Assembly: GCA_018399295.1 (NCBI GenBank)
Contig: JAGYOO010000081.1
Span: 1 to 6,496 of the forward strand
Direction: 5' to 3'
Source: Candidatus Omnitrophota bacterium
GTDB taxonomy: Bacteria > Omnitrophota > Gorgyraeia > B26-G9
Length of the DNA: 6,496 nt
The translations under genes and the position numbers were made by a program. Each line of letters starts with the position of its first letter. Within the stretch, counting starts at the first letter, position 1. Positions 1 through 5,956 of this stretch are shown here, piece by piece. The notes beneath the pieces are model-generated. The model was given only the letters and a program-made list of their open reading frames with translations. It was not told the DNA's origin and ran no database searches.

Positions 1-1020
1 CAGCCCCGCTGTCCGGTCGGCCGCGGACTCGGCCAGATTCCCCACCACCAGACTGTGGTGATAGGTCCCCGGCGCCTTCAGAACCAGCTCCTTAAGTAAC
101 GGCTGATTGAGGTCAGACATCTCGAGCAGATTAATGTTGGTCGTGATTCCAAACAGCGATTCCAGGATCGGCAGCATGAATGTGACCAGCAGGGCGCATT
201 CAATGCCGTTGACTACCCCCCACATACTCTGTCCGATCACCTCGGAGATCGACATAAAATTTGTAAGTCCCAAGGCGAATATCGTGATCATCCCGGTAAG
301 AGCGACCAGGATCCCGGCCTTGGTCAGACTCCGGCGCTGTCTCATATTCAGAACGGAATATATTCCCACGGTTCCGCCCGCGAACAGCGTTAGGGTCAGA
401 TCAAACCGCAGCCCAGCCAGAAATCCGATAAAAATACTGAGCACCAGCGTCGCCATGATCGATATACCGGGTGAAACCAGCACGGCAATCAGCATCGAGA
501 CCGCGGCCAGAGGAATTAAAAATAACGGCCAGGAAAGCAGCATCATTGCCTGCGCGGAGAAAATCAGCAACAGTCCCAGCATGGCGATCAGAAAAACGTT
601 CTTCGCGCGCAGCAGCTGGCTGGGTTTATATATCTCAACGTAAGTAACAGTTACCAGGGACAGGATTATCAGCAGCAGCAGGATCCCGAGTGAATAGTAA
701 AGGTTCCTTGACTGACGCTGAATATCCATAAGCTGTTCGATCGCCAGTTCCTGGGTACGGTTGACGCGTTCTCCCCGCTGAACGATCAGCTCGTTCCGCT
801 TTACCTCAATATCCTGCCCGTCACTGTCATTAAAAGAAAAGTCAAACGGCGCGTAAACATTGCGCTGGCTTATCTGGCCTTCCTTAAAATTATATCCCGG
901 CCAGAACACCTCACGCCCGACGAATATCACGCTCAACAGAACCAGAAGAATAAACACGCCGATTATGATCTTAATCGGCGCCAACCGCATCCACCCCTTG
1001 TCCAGTCCGGTTATCTTCAT
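1..1020 (-). CDS. 7TM-HD family phosphohydrolase, PgpH/YqfF-like (3' end beyond the window)
   Basis: The reading frame is open from the ATG at 1020 to the left edge (340 codons, no stop). Residues about 16-35 form a first membrane helix. A short extracytoplasmic stretch (about 36-106) follows, then about seven hydrophobic helices between residues 107 and 288. The cytoplasmic part begins with [15 protein letters not shown] (298-312) and [16 protein letters not shown] (317-332), the opening of an HD domain; H321/H322 include the first metal ligand. Characterised family members (Listeria PgpH) hydrolyse c-di-AMP at the membrane; that activity here is inference, because the HD motif itself is off the edge. 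The ATG shares one base with the phoH stop (TGATG), and a GGAGG sits 12 nt upstream, so translation is probably coupled to phoH. PhoH next to 7TM-HD is a common gene order, usually followed by ybeY. The extracytoplasmic part is about 70 residues, far shorter than the roughly 200 or more usual in PgpH/YqfF. Confidence 0.9.
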   Translation of the reverse strand, partial: MKITGLDKGWMRLAPIKIIIGVFILLVLLSVIFVGREVFWPGYNFKEGQISQRNVYAPFDFSFNDSDGQDIEVKRNELIVQRGERVNRTQELAIEQLMDIQRQSRNLYYSLGILLLLIILSLVTVTYVEIYKPSQLLRAKNVFLIAMLGLLLIFSAQAMMLLSWPLFLIPLAAVSMLIAVLVSPGISIMATLVLSIFIGFLAGLRFDLTLTLFAGGTVGIYSVLNMRQRRSLTKAGILVALTGMITIFALGLTNFMSISEVIGQSMWGVVNGIECALLVTFMLPILESLFGITTNINLLEMSDLNQPLLKELVLKAPGTYHHSLVVGNLAESAADRTAGL

Positions 1021-1982
1021 CAGACAGCCTTACCTCCGGCTTTGAACCGGCCGTATGCGCGGATAATGTCCTGTACAAGCTCATGCCGAACCACATCATG
1101 TTCATTTAAATGCATGAAACTTATTCCTTCAATGTCCTTTAATATCTTTTGCACCTGAATCAATCCTGAGACCTTGCTGGAGGGGAGATCAATCTGAGTA
1201 ACGTCTCCGGTTACGACTACTTTTGAATCAAAACCAAGCCGGGTCAGGAACATCTTCATCTGCTCCGAGGTAGTGTTCTGAGCCTCATCCAGAATTATAA
1301 ACGCGTCATTTAGCGTACGGCCCCTCATATACGCCAGCGGAGCTACCTCGATCACGCCTTTCTCCAGAAGCTTCTGAATCTTCTCGCTATCAACCATATC
1401 ATAAAGAGCATCATAGAGCGGACGGAGATAAGGATTGATCTTCGCAGACAGATCACCGGGAAGAAACCCAAGGCTTTCCCCGGCCTCAACCGCCGGACGG
1501 GCCAGAATGATCCGGTTCACCTGCTGATTTTTAAGCGCGGAGACTGCCATAGCCATGGCCAGATAAGTCTTCCCGGTTCCGGCCGGACCAATACTGAACA
1601 CAATATCGTTCTCACGGATCGCGCTCACATACTCCTTTTGTCCTTTTGTCTTGGGAGTAATGAACTGACGTTTTGACATCACGTCGATCCGGTCAAGATA
1701 GATGGTATGCAACCCCAGCGACCGATCTTCCCGCAAGGCCCTGATGGCATAATTAAGATCCCGCCGCTGAAGATGTCCTCCCAGCCGGATCACGTCCACA
1801 AATTCAGCGAAGAGTTTAGAGGCGAGGTCGATTCCGGTGTTTTCTCCGCGGAGCACGAGGTTCTCCCCGCGGGCGATGATATCCAACGAAAACTCTTTTT
1901 CAATAAGCTTCAAATTTTCGTCGTGTCTTCCGAACAGCAGACTGGCTTCTTCGTCATTCTGTAGCTTAATCGTCTTTTCCAT
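1020..1982 (-). CDS. phoH: PhoH-family P-loop ATPase (YbeZ/PhoH-like)
   Basis: This is a 320-residue protein of normal length for the PhoH/YbeZ family, which couples ATP hydrolysis to RNA and acts with the endonuclease YbeY in rRNA maturation and ribosome quality control (family knowledge). The N-terminal 60 or so residues ([15 protein letters not shown], then [14 protein letters not shown]) are the usual small nucleic-acid-binding-like domain. The ATPase core has Walker A GPAGTGKT at 132-139, [11 protein letters not shown] at 158-168, Walker B with LDEAQN at 221-226, and [11 protein letters not shown] at 247-257. All key residues are present and no signal peptide is seen, so it should be cytosolic. 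The start at 1982 fits the family's usual MEK-I-L opening. It lies 14 nt after the lysM stop, yet the gap (TCGGTAATTCCTTT) has no clear Shine-Dalgarno, so translation may depend on coupling to lysM. The stop overlaps the next start by one base. Confidence 0.95.
   Translation of the reverse strand: MEKTIKLQNDEEASLLFGRHDENLKLIEKEFSLDIIARGENLVLRGENTGIDLASKLFAEFVDVIRLGGHLQRRDLNYAIRALREDRSLGLHTIYLDRIDVMSKRQFITPKTKGQKEYVSAIRENDIVFSIGPAGTGKTYLAMAMAVSALKNQQVNRIILARPAVEAGESLGFLPGDLSAKINPYLRPLYDALYDMVDSEKIQKLLEKGVIEVAPLAYMRGRTLNDAFIILDEAQNTTSEQMKMFLTRLGFDSKVVVTGDVTQIDLPSSKVSGLIQVQKILKDIEGISFMHLNEHDVVRHELVQDIIRAYGRFKAGGKAV
1033..1037 (-). promoter_or_regulatory. Ribosome binding site for the 7TM-HD gene
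   Basis: GGAGG on the minus strand lies inside the last phoH codons, 12 nt before the ATG at 1020. The spacing is slightly long, but it is the only Shine-Dalgarno-like sequence nearby and it supports the TGATG-coupled start. Confidence 0.6.
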
Positions 1983-1996
1983 AAAGGAATTACCGA

Positions 1997-2638
1997 TTAT
2001 TCGCGAGGAATTCTGAGTTTCTGCCCGGGATATATCTTATCGGGATTTTTCAATACATCCTGATTAGCGTCAAAAATACTTTTCCAGGCGCTGGAACGGC
2101 CGTAAACCTTCTTGGCAACCTTGCCCAGGGTATCGCCTTTTTGCACCGTGTACACCGTATATGCCGGCTCGGGTTCAGGCAGAGGCCGTACCACTGCTTC
2201 CCGCGGCAAAATCACTTCAGGTTCTTCTTCAACTACTGGAACAGCCGCGGAGGCCTTTGATTCTTCCGGGAGATCTATCTTCAGTGCCGGCTCATTTTCC
2301 TGCTCCCGGCTAACTACGGATTTGCTGGGTCCATAGGACCGCCCGCCGCTTATATATCCCCGATTACCCCAAAGCTCCTTGTCCTCAGTACGACCATTTT
2401 CCAGATCATAATTCGGCAATTCCATTTTGATCTGGTAAACAGTACGGGTGCGAACGTCCTGCGATTCAGCTGCTTTCTGACTGACTGGAGGGTTATTACC
2501 TCCGATAAAACCGCGATTTCCGGCCAAAGCCTGGTCTACCCGCTCTTTTTCCACGGTCGCCACCTCAACCTGCCTAACGCAACCGCTTGCCAGGACCATT
2601 GTCAACGCAACTAACGAAATCACTGCTCTTACTTTCAT
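1997..2638 (-). CDS. LysM-domain lipoprotein with duplicated GNRG motif
   Basis: This predicted 213-residue envelope lipoprotein opens with MKVRAV, then a hydrophobic stretch and a lipobox-like ASGC with Cys20 as the lipidation site. The -3 position is Ala rather than Leu, so the lipobox is not ideal. The mature part carries two related motifs, GNRGFIGG (40-47) and GNRGYISGG (81-89), then an acidic, proline-rich linker (about 121-158). A single C-terminal LysM domain follows (163-211; YTVQKGDTLGKVAKKVYG at its start, YPGQKLRIP at its end). LysM domains bind GlcNAc in peptidoglycan, so a peptidoglycan-anchored lipoprotein is the likely role; its exact job is unknown. I chose the start at 2638 because AGGAGGTG precedes it at ideal spacing; an in-frame ATG at 2662 would put the Shine-Dalgarno inside the gene and blur the signal peptide. 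It is the first gene after a consensus promoter and precedes phoH by 14 nt. Confidence 0.88.
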   Translation of the reverse strand: MKVRAVISLVALTMVLASGCVRQVEVATVEKERVDQALAGNRGFIGGNNPPVSQKAAESQDVRTRTVYQIKMELPNYDLENGRTEDKELWGNRGYISGGRSYGPSKSVVSREQENEPALKIDLPEESKASAAVPVVEEEPEVILPREAVVRPLPEPEPAYTVYTVQKGDTLGKVAKKVYGRSSAWKSIFDANQDVLKNPDKIYPGQKLRIPRE

Positions 2639-2647
2639 CAACCTCGC

Positions 2648-2654
2648 ACCTCCT
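2648..2654 (-). promoter_or_regulatory. Strong ribosome binding site that decides the lysM start
   Basis: AGGAGGT on the minus strand stands 9 nt before the ATG at 2638. It is the best Shine-Dalgarno in the window and rules against the longer in-frame start at 2662. Confidence 0.85.
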
Positions 2655-2669
2655 GACGGCATTTCCGTC
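2655..2669 (-). other. Small hairpin just upstream of the lysM ribosome binding site
   Basis: GACGG and CCGTC form a 5-bp stem with a 5-nt loop (AAATG), ending directly beside the AGGAGGT. It lies in the short leader expected from the promoter at 2689-2717. It could stabilise the 5' end or keep the ribosome site open, but so short a stem may be chance. Confidence 0.3.
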
Positions 2670-2688
2670 CTCGTAAAAATTTAAAAAT

Positions 2689-2717
2689 ATTATAATTCAT
2701 CACTCGGTTATTGTCAA
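2689..2717 (-). promoter_or_regulatory. Exact-consensus sigma70 promoter for lysM-phoH-HD
   Basis: On the minus strand, TTGACA (2712-2717) and TATAAT (2689-2694) are separated by exactly 17 bp. Both hexamers match the housekeeping consensus at every base. The -35 box is read as Leu-Thr codons near the aspS end, and the aspS stop (2700-2702) falls in the spacer. Transcription should begin near 2682, giving a leader of about 44 nt before lysM. This gives the downstream three genes their own start in addition to any read-through from aspS. Confidence 0.85.
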
Positions 2718-4457
2718 ATTAAGCTCCTCAAGCTGCCGGGAGGAGACTTCCGAGGGGGCGGAGGTCAAAGGACAATAAGCTTTTTGTGTTTTCGGGAAGG
2801 GGATAACCTCCCGGATACTGCCAGAACCGGTAAGCAGGGCCGTCAACCGGTCAAGGCCATAGGCAGCGCCACCGTGAGGCGGAGCGCCGAAAGAAAATGC
2901 CTTCAAAAGAAATCCGAATTTAGATTCAATATCCTCCGGATTCAGCCCGAGGATCTTAAAGATCCGCTCCTGCAGAGCGCGCTGATGGATCCTGATACTT
3001 CCACTGCCGATCTCATTCCCATTGATCACCAGATCATAGGCCCGGGAACGCACCTTTCCCGGATCACTTTCCAGCAACGGAATATCCTCTTCCCGGGGGG
3101 CGGTAAACGGATGGTGTTCAGAATCCCACCGTTGCTCTTCGTCATTGTAATGAAACATCGGGAAATCGGTTATCCAGACCAGTGAAAATTCCTGTCTCGG
3201 CTCCAGACGCATCCGCTCGATCATTTTAATCCGAAGCTGGCCGAGAAATAGCCGTCCGCTGCGCGGCTGTTCCGCCACCAGCAACATCAGATCTCCTTCA
3301 GAACATCCGAGCCGCTCCGCGCAGCCTCTCAAAAACTCATCGCCCAAGTGTTTGCGAACCGGTGACTGAAAATCAGCCCCCGCGACCTTAACCCAAACCA
3401 GACCTTTAAGTCCGGAGGTTTTCGCGAACTCGATCAACTCATCTAATTCTTTTAAACTTAATTCCGCCCCTCCCTTTACTCCCAGTCCAAGGATAACCCG
3501 GTCCGCGGCTACGGCAGACTTAAACACCTGAAAGTTGGTTACAGCGGAAAGCTGACTGAGATCAATTATCTCCATGCCAAAACGAAGATCAGGTTTATCC
3601 GAACCAAACCGGCGCACGGCCTCTTCATAAGACATGCGGGGGAACGGCAGTTCTGGAACAAAGCCCCTGGCAGCTTGAAACATCCGGGCCATAACCTGCT
3701 CGGACACTGAAAAGATATCATCTTCATCAATGAACGACATCTCCAGATCCAGCTGAGTAAACTCCGGCTGCCGGTCCCGGCGCAGATCCTCATCCCGGAA
3801 ACATTTCGCTACCTGAAAATACCGTTCCAGTCCGGAAACCATGAGCAGCTGTTTGAATAGCTGCGGCGACTGCGGCAGCGCGTAAAACAGCCCCGGATTC
3901 AACCGGCTCGGGACCAGATAATCACGCGCACCTTCAGGAGTGCTTTTGGTAAGTATCGGGGTTTCAACATCAACAAACCCCAACTCATACAGAACCTCCC
4001 GGCAGGCCTGGAAGATACGGGACCGGGTGATAATATTATTCCGCATGCGGGGACGCCGCAAATCAAGATATCGGTACGCGAGTCGAACGTCCTCGCCCAC
4101 CTCTTTGTCTTCAGTTATTTCAAACGGAAGCGGAGCGCAGGCATTAAGAATCTCCATCTCCAGGACCGCCACCTCCACCTCTCCGGAGGCAATGCGCGGG
4201 TTTTCCGTGCCTTCCGGCCGGGGCCTTACCGTACCACGCAGGCAGACCACGAACTCATTCCGCAGGCCGTGGGCCTGCGCGTGCAGATCCGCATCGGTCT
4301 CCGGATTAAATACCGCCTGTACCAGCCCTTCCCGGTCACGCAGGTCGATAAATATCAACCCGCCGTGGTCCCGCCGGGAATTTACCCAGCCGCAGAGAAT
4401 GACTTCCTGACCAATAAGACTACGGTCTACAGTTGAACTTGTCTGAGATCTTTTCAT
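2700..4457 (-). CDS. aspS: Aspartyl-tRNA synthetase, bacterial type (predicted non-discriminating)
   Basis: This is a 585-residue cytosolic class II synthetase that charges tRNA-Asp with aspartate, at the usual bacterial length. The N-terminal OB-fold anticodon-binding domain spans about 1-105 (LCGWVNSRRDHGG at 21-33, FIDLRDREG at 36-44). The class II core carries motif 1 (ETPILTKSTPEGARDYLVP, 165-183), motif 2 (FRDEDLRRDRQPEFTQLD, 220-237) and motif 3 (GLDRL, 534-538, with the essential Arg537). The bacterial GAD insertion lies at about 285-415. Residues H31 and G83 match the pattern reported for the non-discriminating enzyme of Pseudomonas aeruginosa, whereas E. coli has Leu and Lys there. 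The enzyme may therefore also charge tRNA-Asn. The start is 17 nt after the guaB3 stop, with no visible Shine-Dalgarno, and the ATG lies at the centre of a perfect palindrome (4448-4465). Translation probably relies on coupling to guaB3. Confidence 0.97.
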   Translation of the reverse strand: MKRSQTSSTVDRSLIGQEVILCGWVNSRRDHGGLIFIDLRDREGLVQAVFNPETDADLHAQAHGLRNEFVVCLRGTVRPRPEGTENPRIASGEVEVAVLEMEILNACAPLPFEITEDKEVGEDVRLAYRYLDLRRPRMRNNIITRSRIFQACREVLYELGFVDVETPILTKSTPEGARDYLVPSRLNPGLFYALPQSPQLFKQLLMVSGLERYFQVAKCFRDEDLRRDRQPEFTQLDLEMSFIDEDDIFSVSEQVMARMFQAARGFVPELPFPRMSYEEAVRRFGSDKPDLRFGMEIIDLSQLSAVTNFQVFKSAVAADRVILGLGVKGGAELSLKELDELIEFAKTSGLKGLVWVKVAGADFQSPVRKHLGDEFLRGCAERLGCSEGDLMLLVAEQPRSGRLFLGQLRIKMIERMRLEPRQEFSLVWITDFPMFHYNDEEQRWDSEHHPFTAPREEDIPLLESDPGKVRSRAYDLVINGNEIGSGSIRIHQRALQERIFKILGLNPEDIESKFGFLLKAFSFGAPPHGGAAYGLDRLTALLTGSGSIREVIPFPKTQKAYCPLTSAPSEVSSRQLEELNLTITE

Positions 4458-4465
4458 GAAAAGAT
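4448..4465 (-). other. Perfect 18-bp palindrome centred on the aspS start codon
   Basis: ATCTTTTCATGAAAAGAT is its own reverse complement. In the mRNA it can fold into a 7-bp stem with the four-base loop CAUG, which holds the AUG start. It occupies the space where a ribosome binding site would be expected. It may be a translational control hairpin or a protein-binding site; a chance palindrome cannot be excluded. Confidence 0.55.
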
Positions 4466-4474
4466 TGCGATGTC

Positions 4475-5635
4475 TTATTTCCCCATTCCGACCCGCTGGG
4501 CCTGCTGGAAGATCTTTCCTTCTGTCTGGATGGAAGGCGCAATAATAATATCAGCCATCTGCATCTCCTTGATATCTTTCGCTCCCACCGATCCCATGGA
4601 AAGCTGCAAAGCTCCAACCAGGTTCTGGGAACCATCGTCAAGACGCGCCGGCCCGAAGAGGATCTCTTCCAGAGAACCGGTAGTACCGACATAAATACGG
4701 GTCCCGCGAGGAAGATTCGCGTGCGGCGTTGCCATTCCCCAGTGATAACCACGCCCCGGGGCCTCTTTCGTCCGGGCAAAGGCCGATCCGACCATAACCG
4801 CGTCAGCACCACAGGCAAAGGCCTTGCAGATATCCCCGCCGCTGCGCATCCCCCCATCAGTAATAATCGAACAGTAGCGGCCGGGCTTTTTAAAATAAAC
4901 ATCGCGAGCCGCAGCACAATCGATAGTCGAGGTGACCTGAGGCACACCGATGCCAAGAACACCGCGGGTAGTACAGGCCGCACCCGGACCGATTCCCACA
5001 AGCAGGGCGCTGGCACCGGTCTCAAAAAGTTCAAGGGCCACACCATAACTCACGCAGTTACCGATCACTACGGGGAGCTTAATATCCCGGCAGAATTCGC
5101 CAAGATTCAACGCTTTGTATTCAGTGGATATATGCCGAACCGAGGTAACCGTAGCCTGAACCACGAAAATGTCAGCTCCGGCTTCCTGAGCGATCGCTCC
5201 AAATTCCTTAGCCCGTTGCGGAATGGCACTAACTACGCAGGGAACATTATGTTTCTTTATCTGACTGATCCGCTCGGAGACAAGTTTCTCTTTGATCGGC
5301 TCATTATATATCCCCTGTACCAGCTTTGTGGCCTCTTCAGGATTGGCATGGGCGATTTTATCCAACACCTCGTTCGGATTTTCGTAGCGGGTCTGGACTC
5401 CCTCAAGATTCAATACGGCCAGTCCGCCGAGCTTACCCATCTTGACCGCGAAATCCACGTCTACCACACCGTCCATTGCCGCGGCCATAATCGGCACTTT
5501 ATAAGTTTTGCTGTCGATCCGAAACGTGGTGTCTACCTCATTGGGATTTATGGTTATCATCCCCGGAGCCAGAGCAACCTCGTCAAAACCGTAACATCTG
5601 CGAGCTTTCCTTCCTCTTCCGATAAATTCGCCCAT
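4475..5635 (-). CDS. guaB3: GuaB3-type IMP dehydrogenase family protein (no CBS domains)
   Basis: This 386-residue TIM-barrel protein is of the IMPDH/GMP reductase superfamily. It is shorter than classical GuaB (about 490 residues) because the CBS pair is absent. Its opening (GRGRKARRCYGFDEVAL, 6-22) and its LPRGTRI segment (308-314) match the GuaB3 subfamily. The IMPDH-type Cys loop is present as GIGPGAACTTRG (214-225), with candidate catalytic Cys221, and a phosphate-binding DGGMRSGGD lies at 260-268. Actinobacterial GuaB3 proteins lack this Cys; cyanobacterial GuaB3 enzymes retain it and are reported to oxidise IMP to XMP with NAD. IMP dehydrogenase activity in guanine nucleotide synthesis is therefore a reasonable inference. 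The start at 5635 has AAGGAGGGG upstream. A clear promoter lies ahead, and aspS follows 17 nt after the stop, so the two probably form one transcript. What remains uncertain is whether it is the cell's main IMPDH. Confidence 0.9.
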   Translation of the reverse strand: MGEFIGRGRKARRCYGFDEVALAPGMITINPNEVDTTFRIDSKTYKVPIMAAAMDGVVDVDFAVKMGKLGGLAVLNLEGVQTRYENPNEVLDKIAHANPEEATKLVQGIYNEPIKEKLVSERISQIKKHNVPCVVSAIPQRAKEFGAIAQEAGADIFVVQATVTSVRHISTEYKALNLGEFCRDIKLPVVIGNCVSYGVALELFETGASALLVGIGPGAACTTRGVLGIGVPQVTSTIDCAAARDVYFKKPGRYCSIITDGGMRSGGDICKAFACGADAVMVGSAFARTKEAPGRGYHWGMATPHANLPRGTRIYVGTTGSLEEILFGPARLDDGSQNLVGALQLSMGSVGAKDIKEMQMADIIIAPSIQTEGKIFQQAQRVGMGK

Positions 5636-5646
5636 TATTACTGACG

Positions 5647-5655
5647 CCCCTCCTT
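5647..5655 (-). promoter_or_regulatory. Ribosome binding site for guaB3
   Basis: AAGGAGGGG on the minus strand ends 11 nt before the ATG at 5635. This supports the annotated start, which also fits the conserved N-terminus of the family. Confidence 0.75.
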
Positions 5656-5677
5656 ATTGGCACTAACGGTGAGTATT

Positions 5678-5691
5678 TTAGACTTGTCTAA
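5678..5691. promoter_or_regulatory. Candidate operator: 14-bp inverted repeat in the guaB3 leader
   Basis: TTAGACTTGTCTAA has two perfect 6-bp arms around a 2-bp centre. It begins about 9 bp downstream of the expected transcription start of the guaB3 promoter, a typical place for a repressor to block initiation. I do not recognise the binding protein. A 6-bp arm can occur by chance in AT-rich DNA. Confidence 0.45.
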
Positions 5692-5706
5692 GATATAATT
5701 TTAATA

Positions 5707-5735
5707 ATATTAACATAGGAGTACGAGAATGTCAA
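5707..5735 (-). promoter_or_regulatory. Sigma70-type promoter for guaB3-aspS
   Basis: On the minus strand, TTGACA (5730-5735) and TAATAT (5707-5712) are separated by 17 bp; the -35 is exact and the -10 is weaker. The expected transcription start is near 5700, giving a leader of about 65 nt. The -10 overlaps a hyphenated AT palindrome (TTAATAATATTAA, 5701-5713), and the -35 is 13 bp from the edge of the heptamer-bounded repeat element. Confidence 0.8.
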
Positions 5736-5748
5736 CGACATGAAAATA

Positions 5749-5783
5749 GAAGACCGAAGTCAGAAGTCGGAAGTCAGAAAACC
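5749..5783 (+). repeat. Left heptamer block (five tandem 7-mers)
   Basis: The units are GAAGACC at 5749, GAAGTCA at 5756, GAAGTCG at 5763, GAAGTCA at 5770 and GAAAACC at 5777. The strict 7-bp phase and the near-identity of the three middle units show tandem duplication. Confidence 0.85.
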
Positions 5784-5796
5784 AAAAAACTTAAAC

Positions 5797-5823
5797 CACA
5801 GAGAACACAGAGATCGCAGAGAA
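5797..5823 (+). repeat. Three tandem nonamers, consensus CRCAGAGAW
   Basis: CACAGAGAA (5797), CACAGAGAT (5806) and CGCAGAGAA (5815) follow each other without a gap and differ by one or two bases. Similar 'accacagagaacacagag' strings recur between genes in many unrelated bacteria (recalled, not searched). Confidence 0.8.
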
Positions 5824-5899
5824 AAGAACAAATTAAGATCATAGAGAAAATTTCAGCTTGCTGGCGCTTCGCTTAGTATCTTAAAAATAATATTAGATT

Positions 5900-5924
5900 G
5901 TAGAGAGAGCAGAGGGCAGAGAAA
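5900..5924 (+). repeat. Second purine-rich cluster related to the nonamers
   Basis: GCAGAG occurs at 5909 and 5916, preceded by GTAGAGAGA at 5900. The spacing is irregular, so it appears to be a decayed copy of the 5797-5823 repeats in the same orientation. Confidence 0.5.
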
Positions 5925-5956
5925 TCAGATTAGTCAAATTTTAATCTGTAGTTTGA

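Noticed and set aside
107..643. A plus-strand open frame (178 codons) opposite the 7TM-HD gene.
   Set aside because: It overlaps the conserved membrane and HD-start coding of the minus strand and shows no domain of its own.
2639..2662. A longer start for the LysM lipoprotein at the ATG at 2662.
   Set aside because: It would encode the strong AGGAGGT within the gene and add eight residues ahead of a normal lipoprotein signal peptide; the ATG at 2638 has ideal spacing.
2638..2700. A 20-codon minus-strand frame that links aspS and lysM, overlapping both by TGATG junctions.
   Set aside because: It has no ribosome binding site, its ATG lies upstream of the expected transcript start of the 2689-2717 promoter, and its second half is the lysM leader with its Shine-Dalgarno. 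The neat junctions are most likely coincidence, although it could be read on read-through transcripts from aspS.
4420..5046. A minus-strand frame of 208 codons overlapping guaB3 in another phase.
   Set aside because: Its Arg/Pro/Leu-rich product is what an off-phase reading of guaB3 gives, and it covers conserved IMPDH motifs in the real frame.
4721..5644. A long plus-strand open frame (307 codons) opposite guaB3.
   Set aside because: The minus strand encodes a clearly conserved GuaB3 protein across the same bases; the plus-strand product has no recognisable motif and is a shadow of its codon use.
5636..5700. A purine riboswitch or T-box in the guaB3-aspS leader.
   Set aside because: The leader is only about 65 nt. 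It lacks the three-way junction of a purine riboswitch, any T-box sequence and any terminator hairpin.
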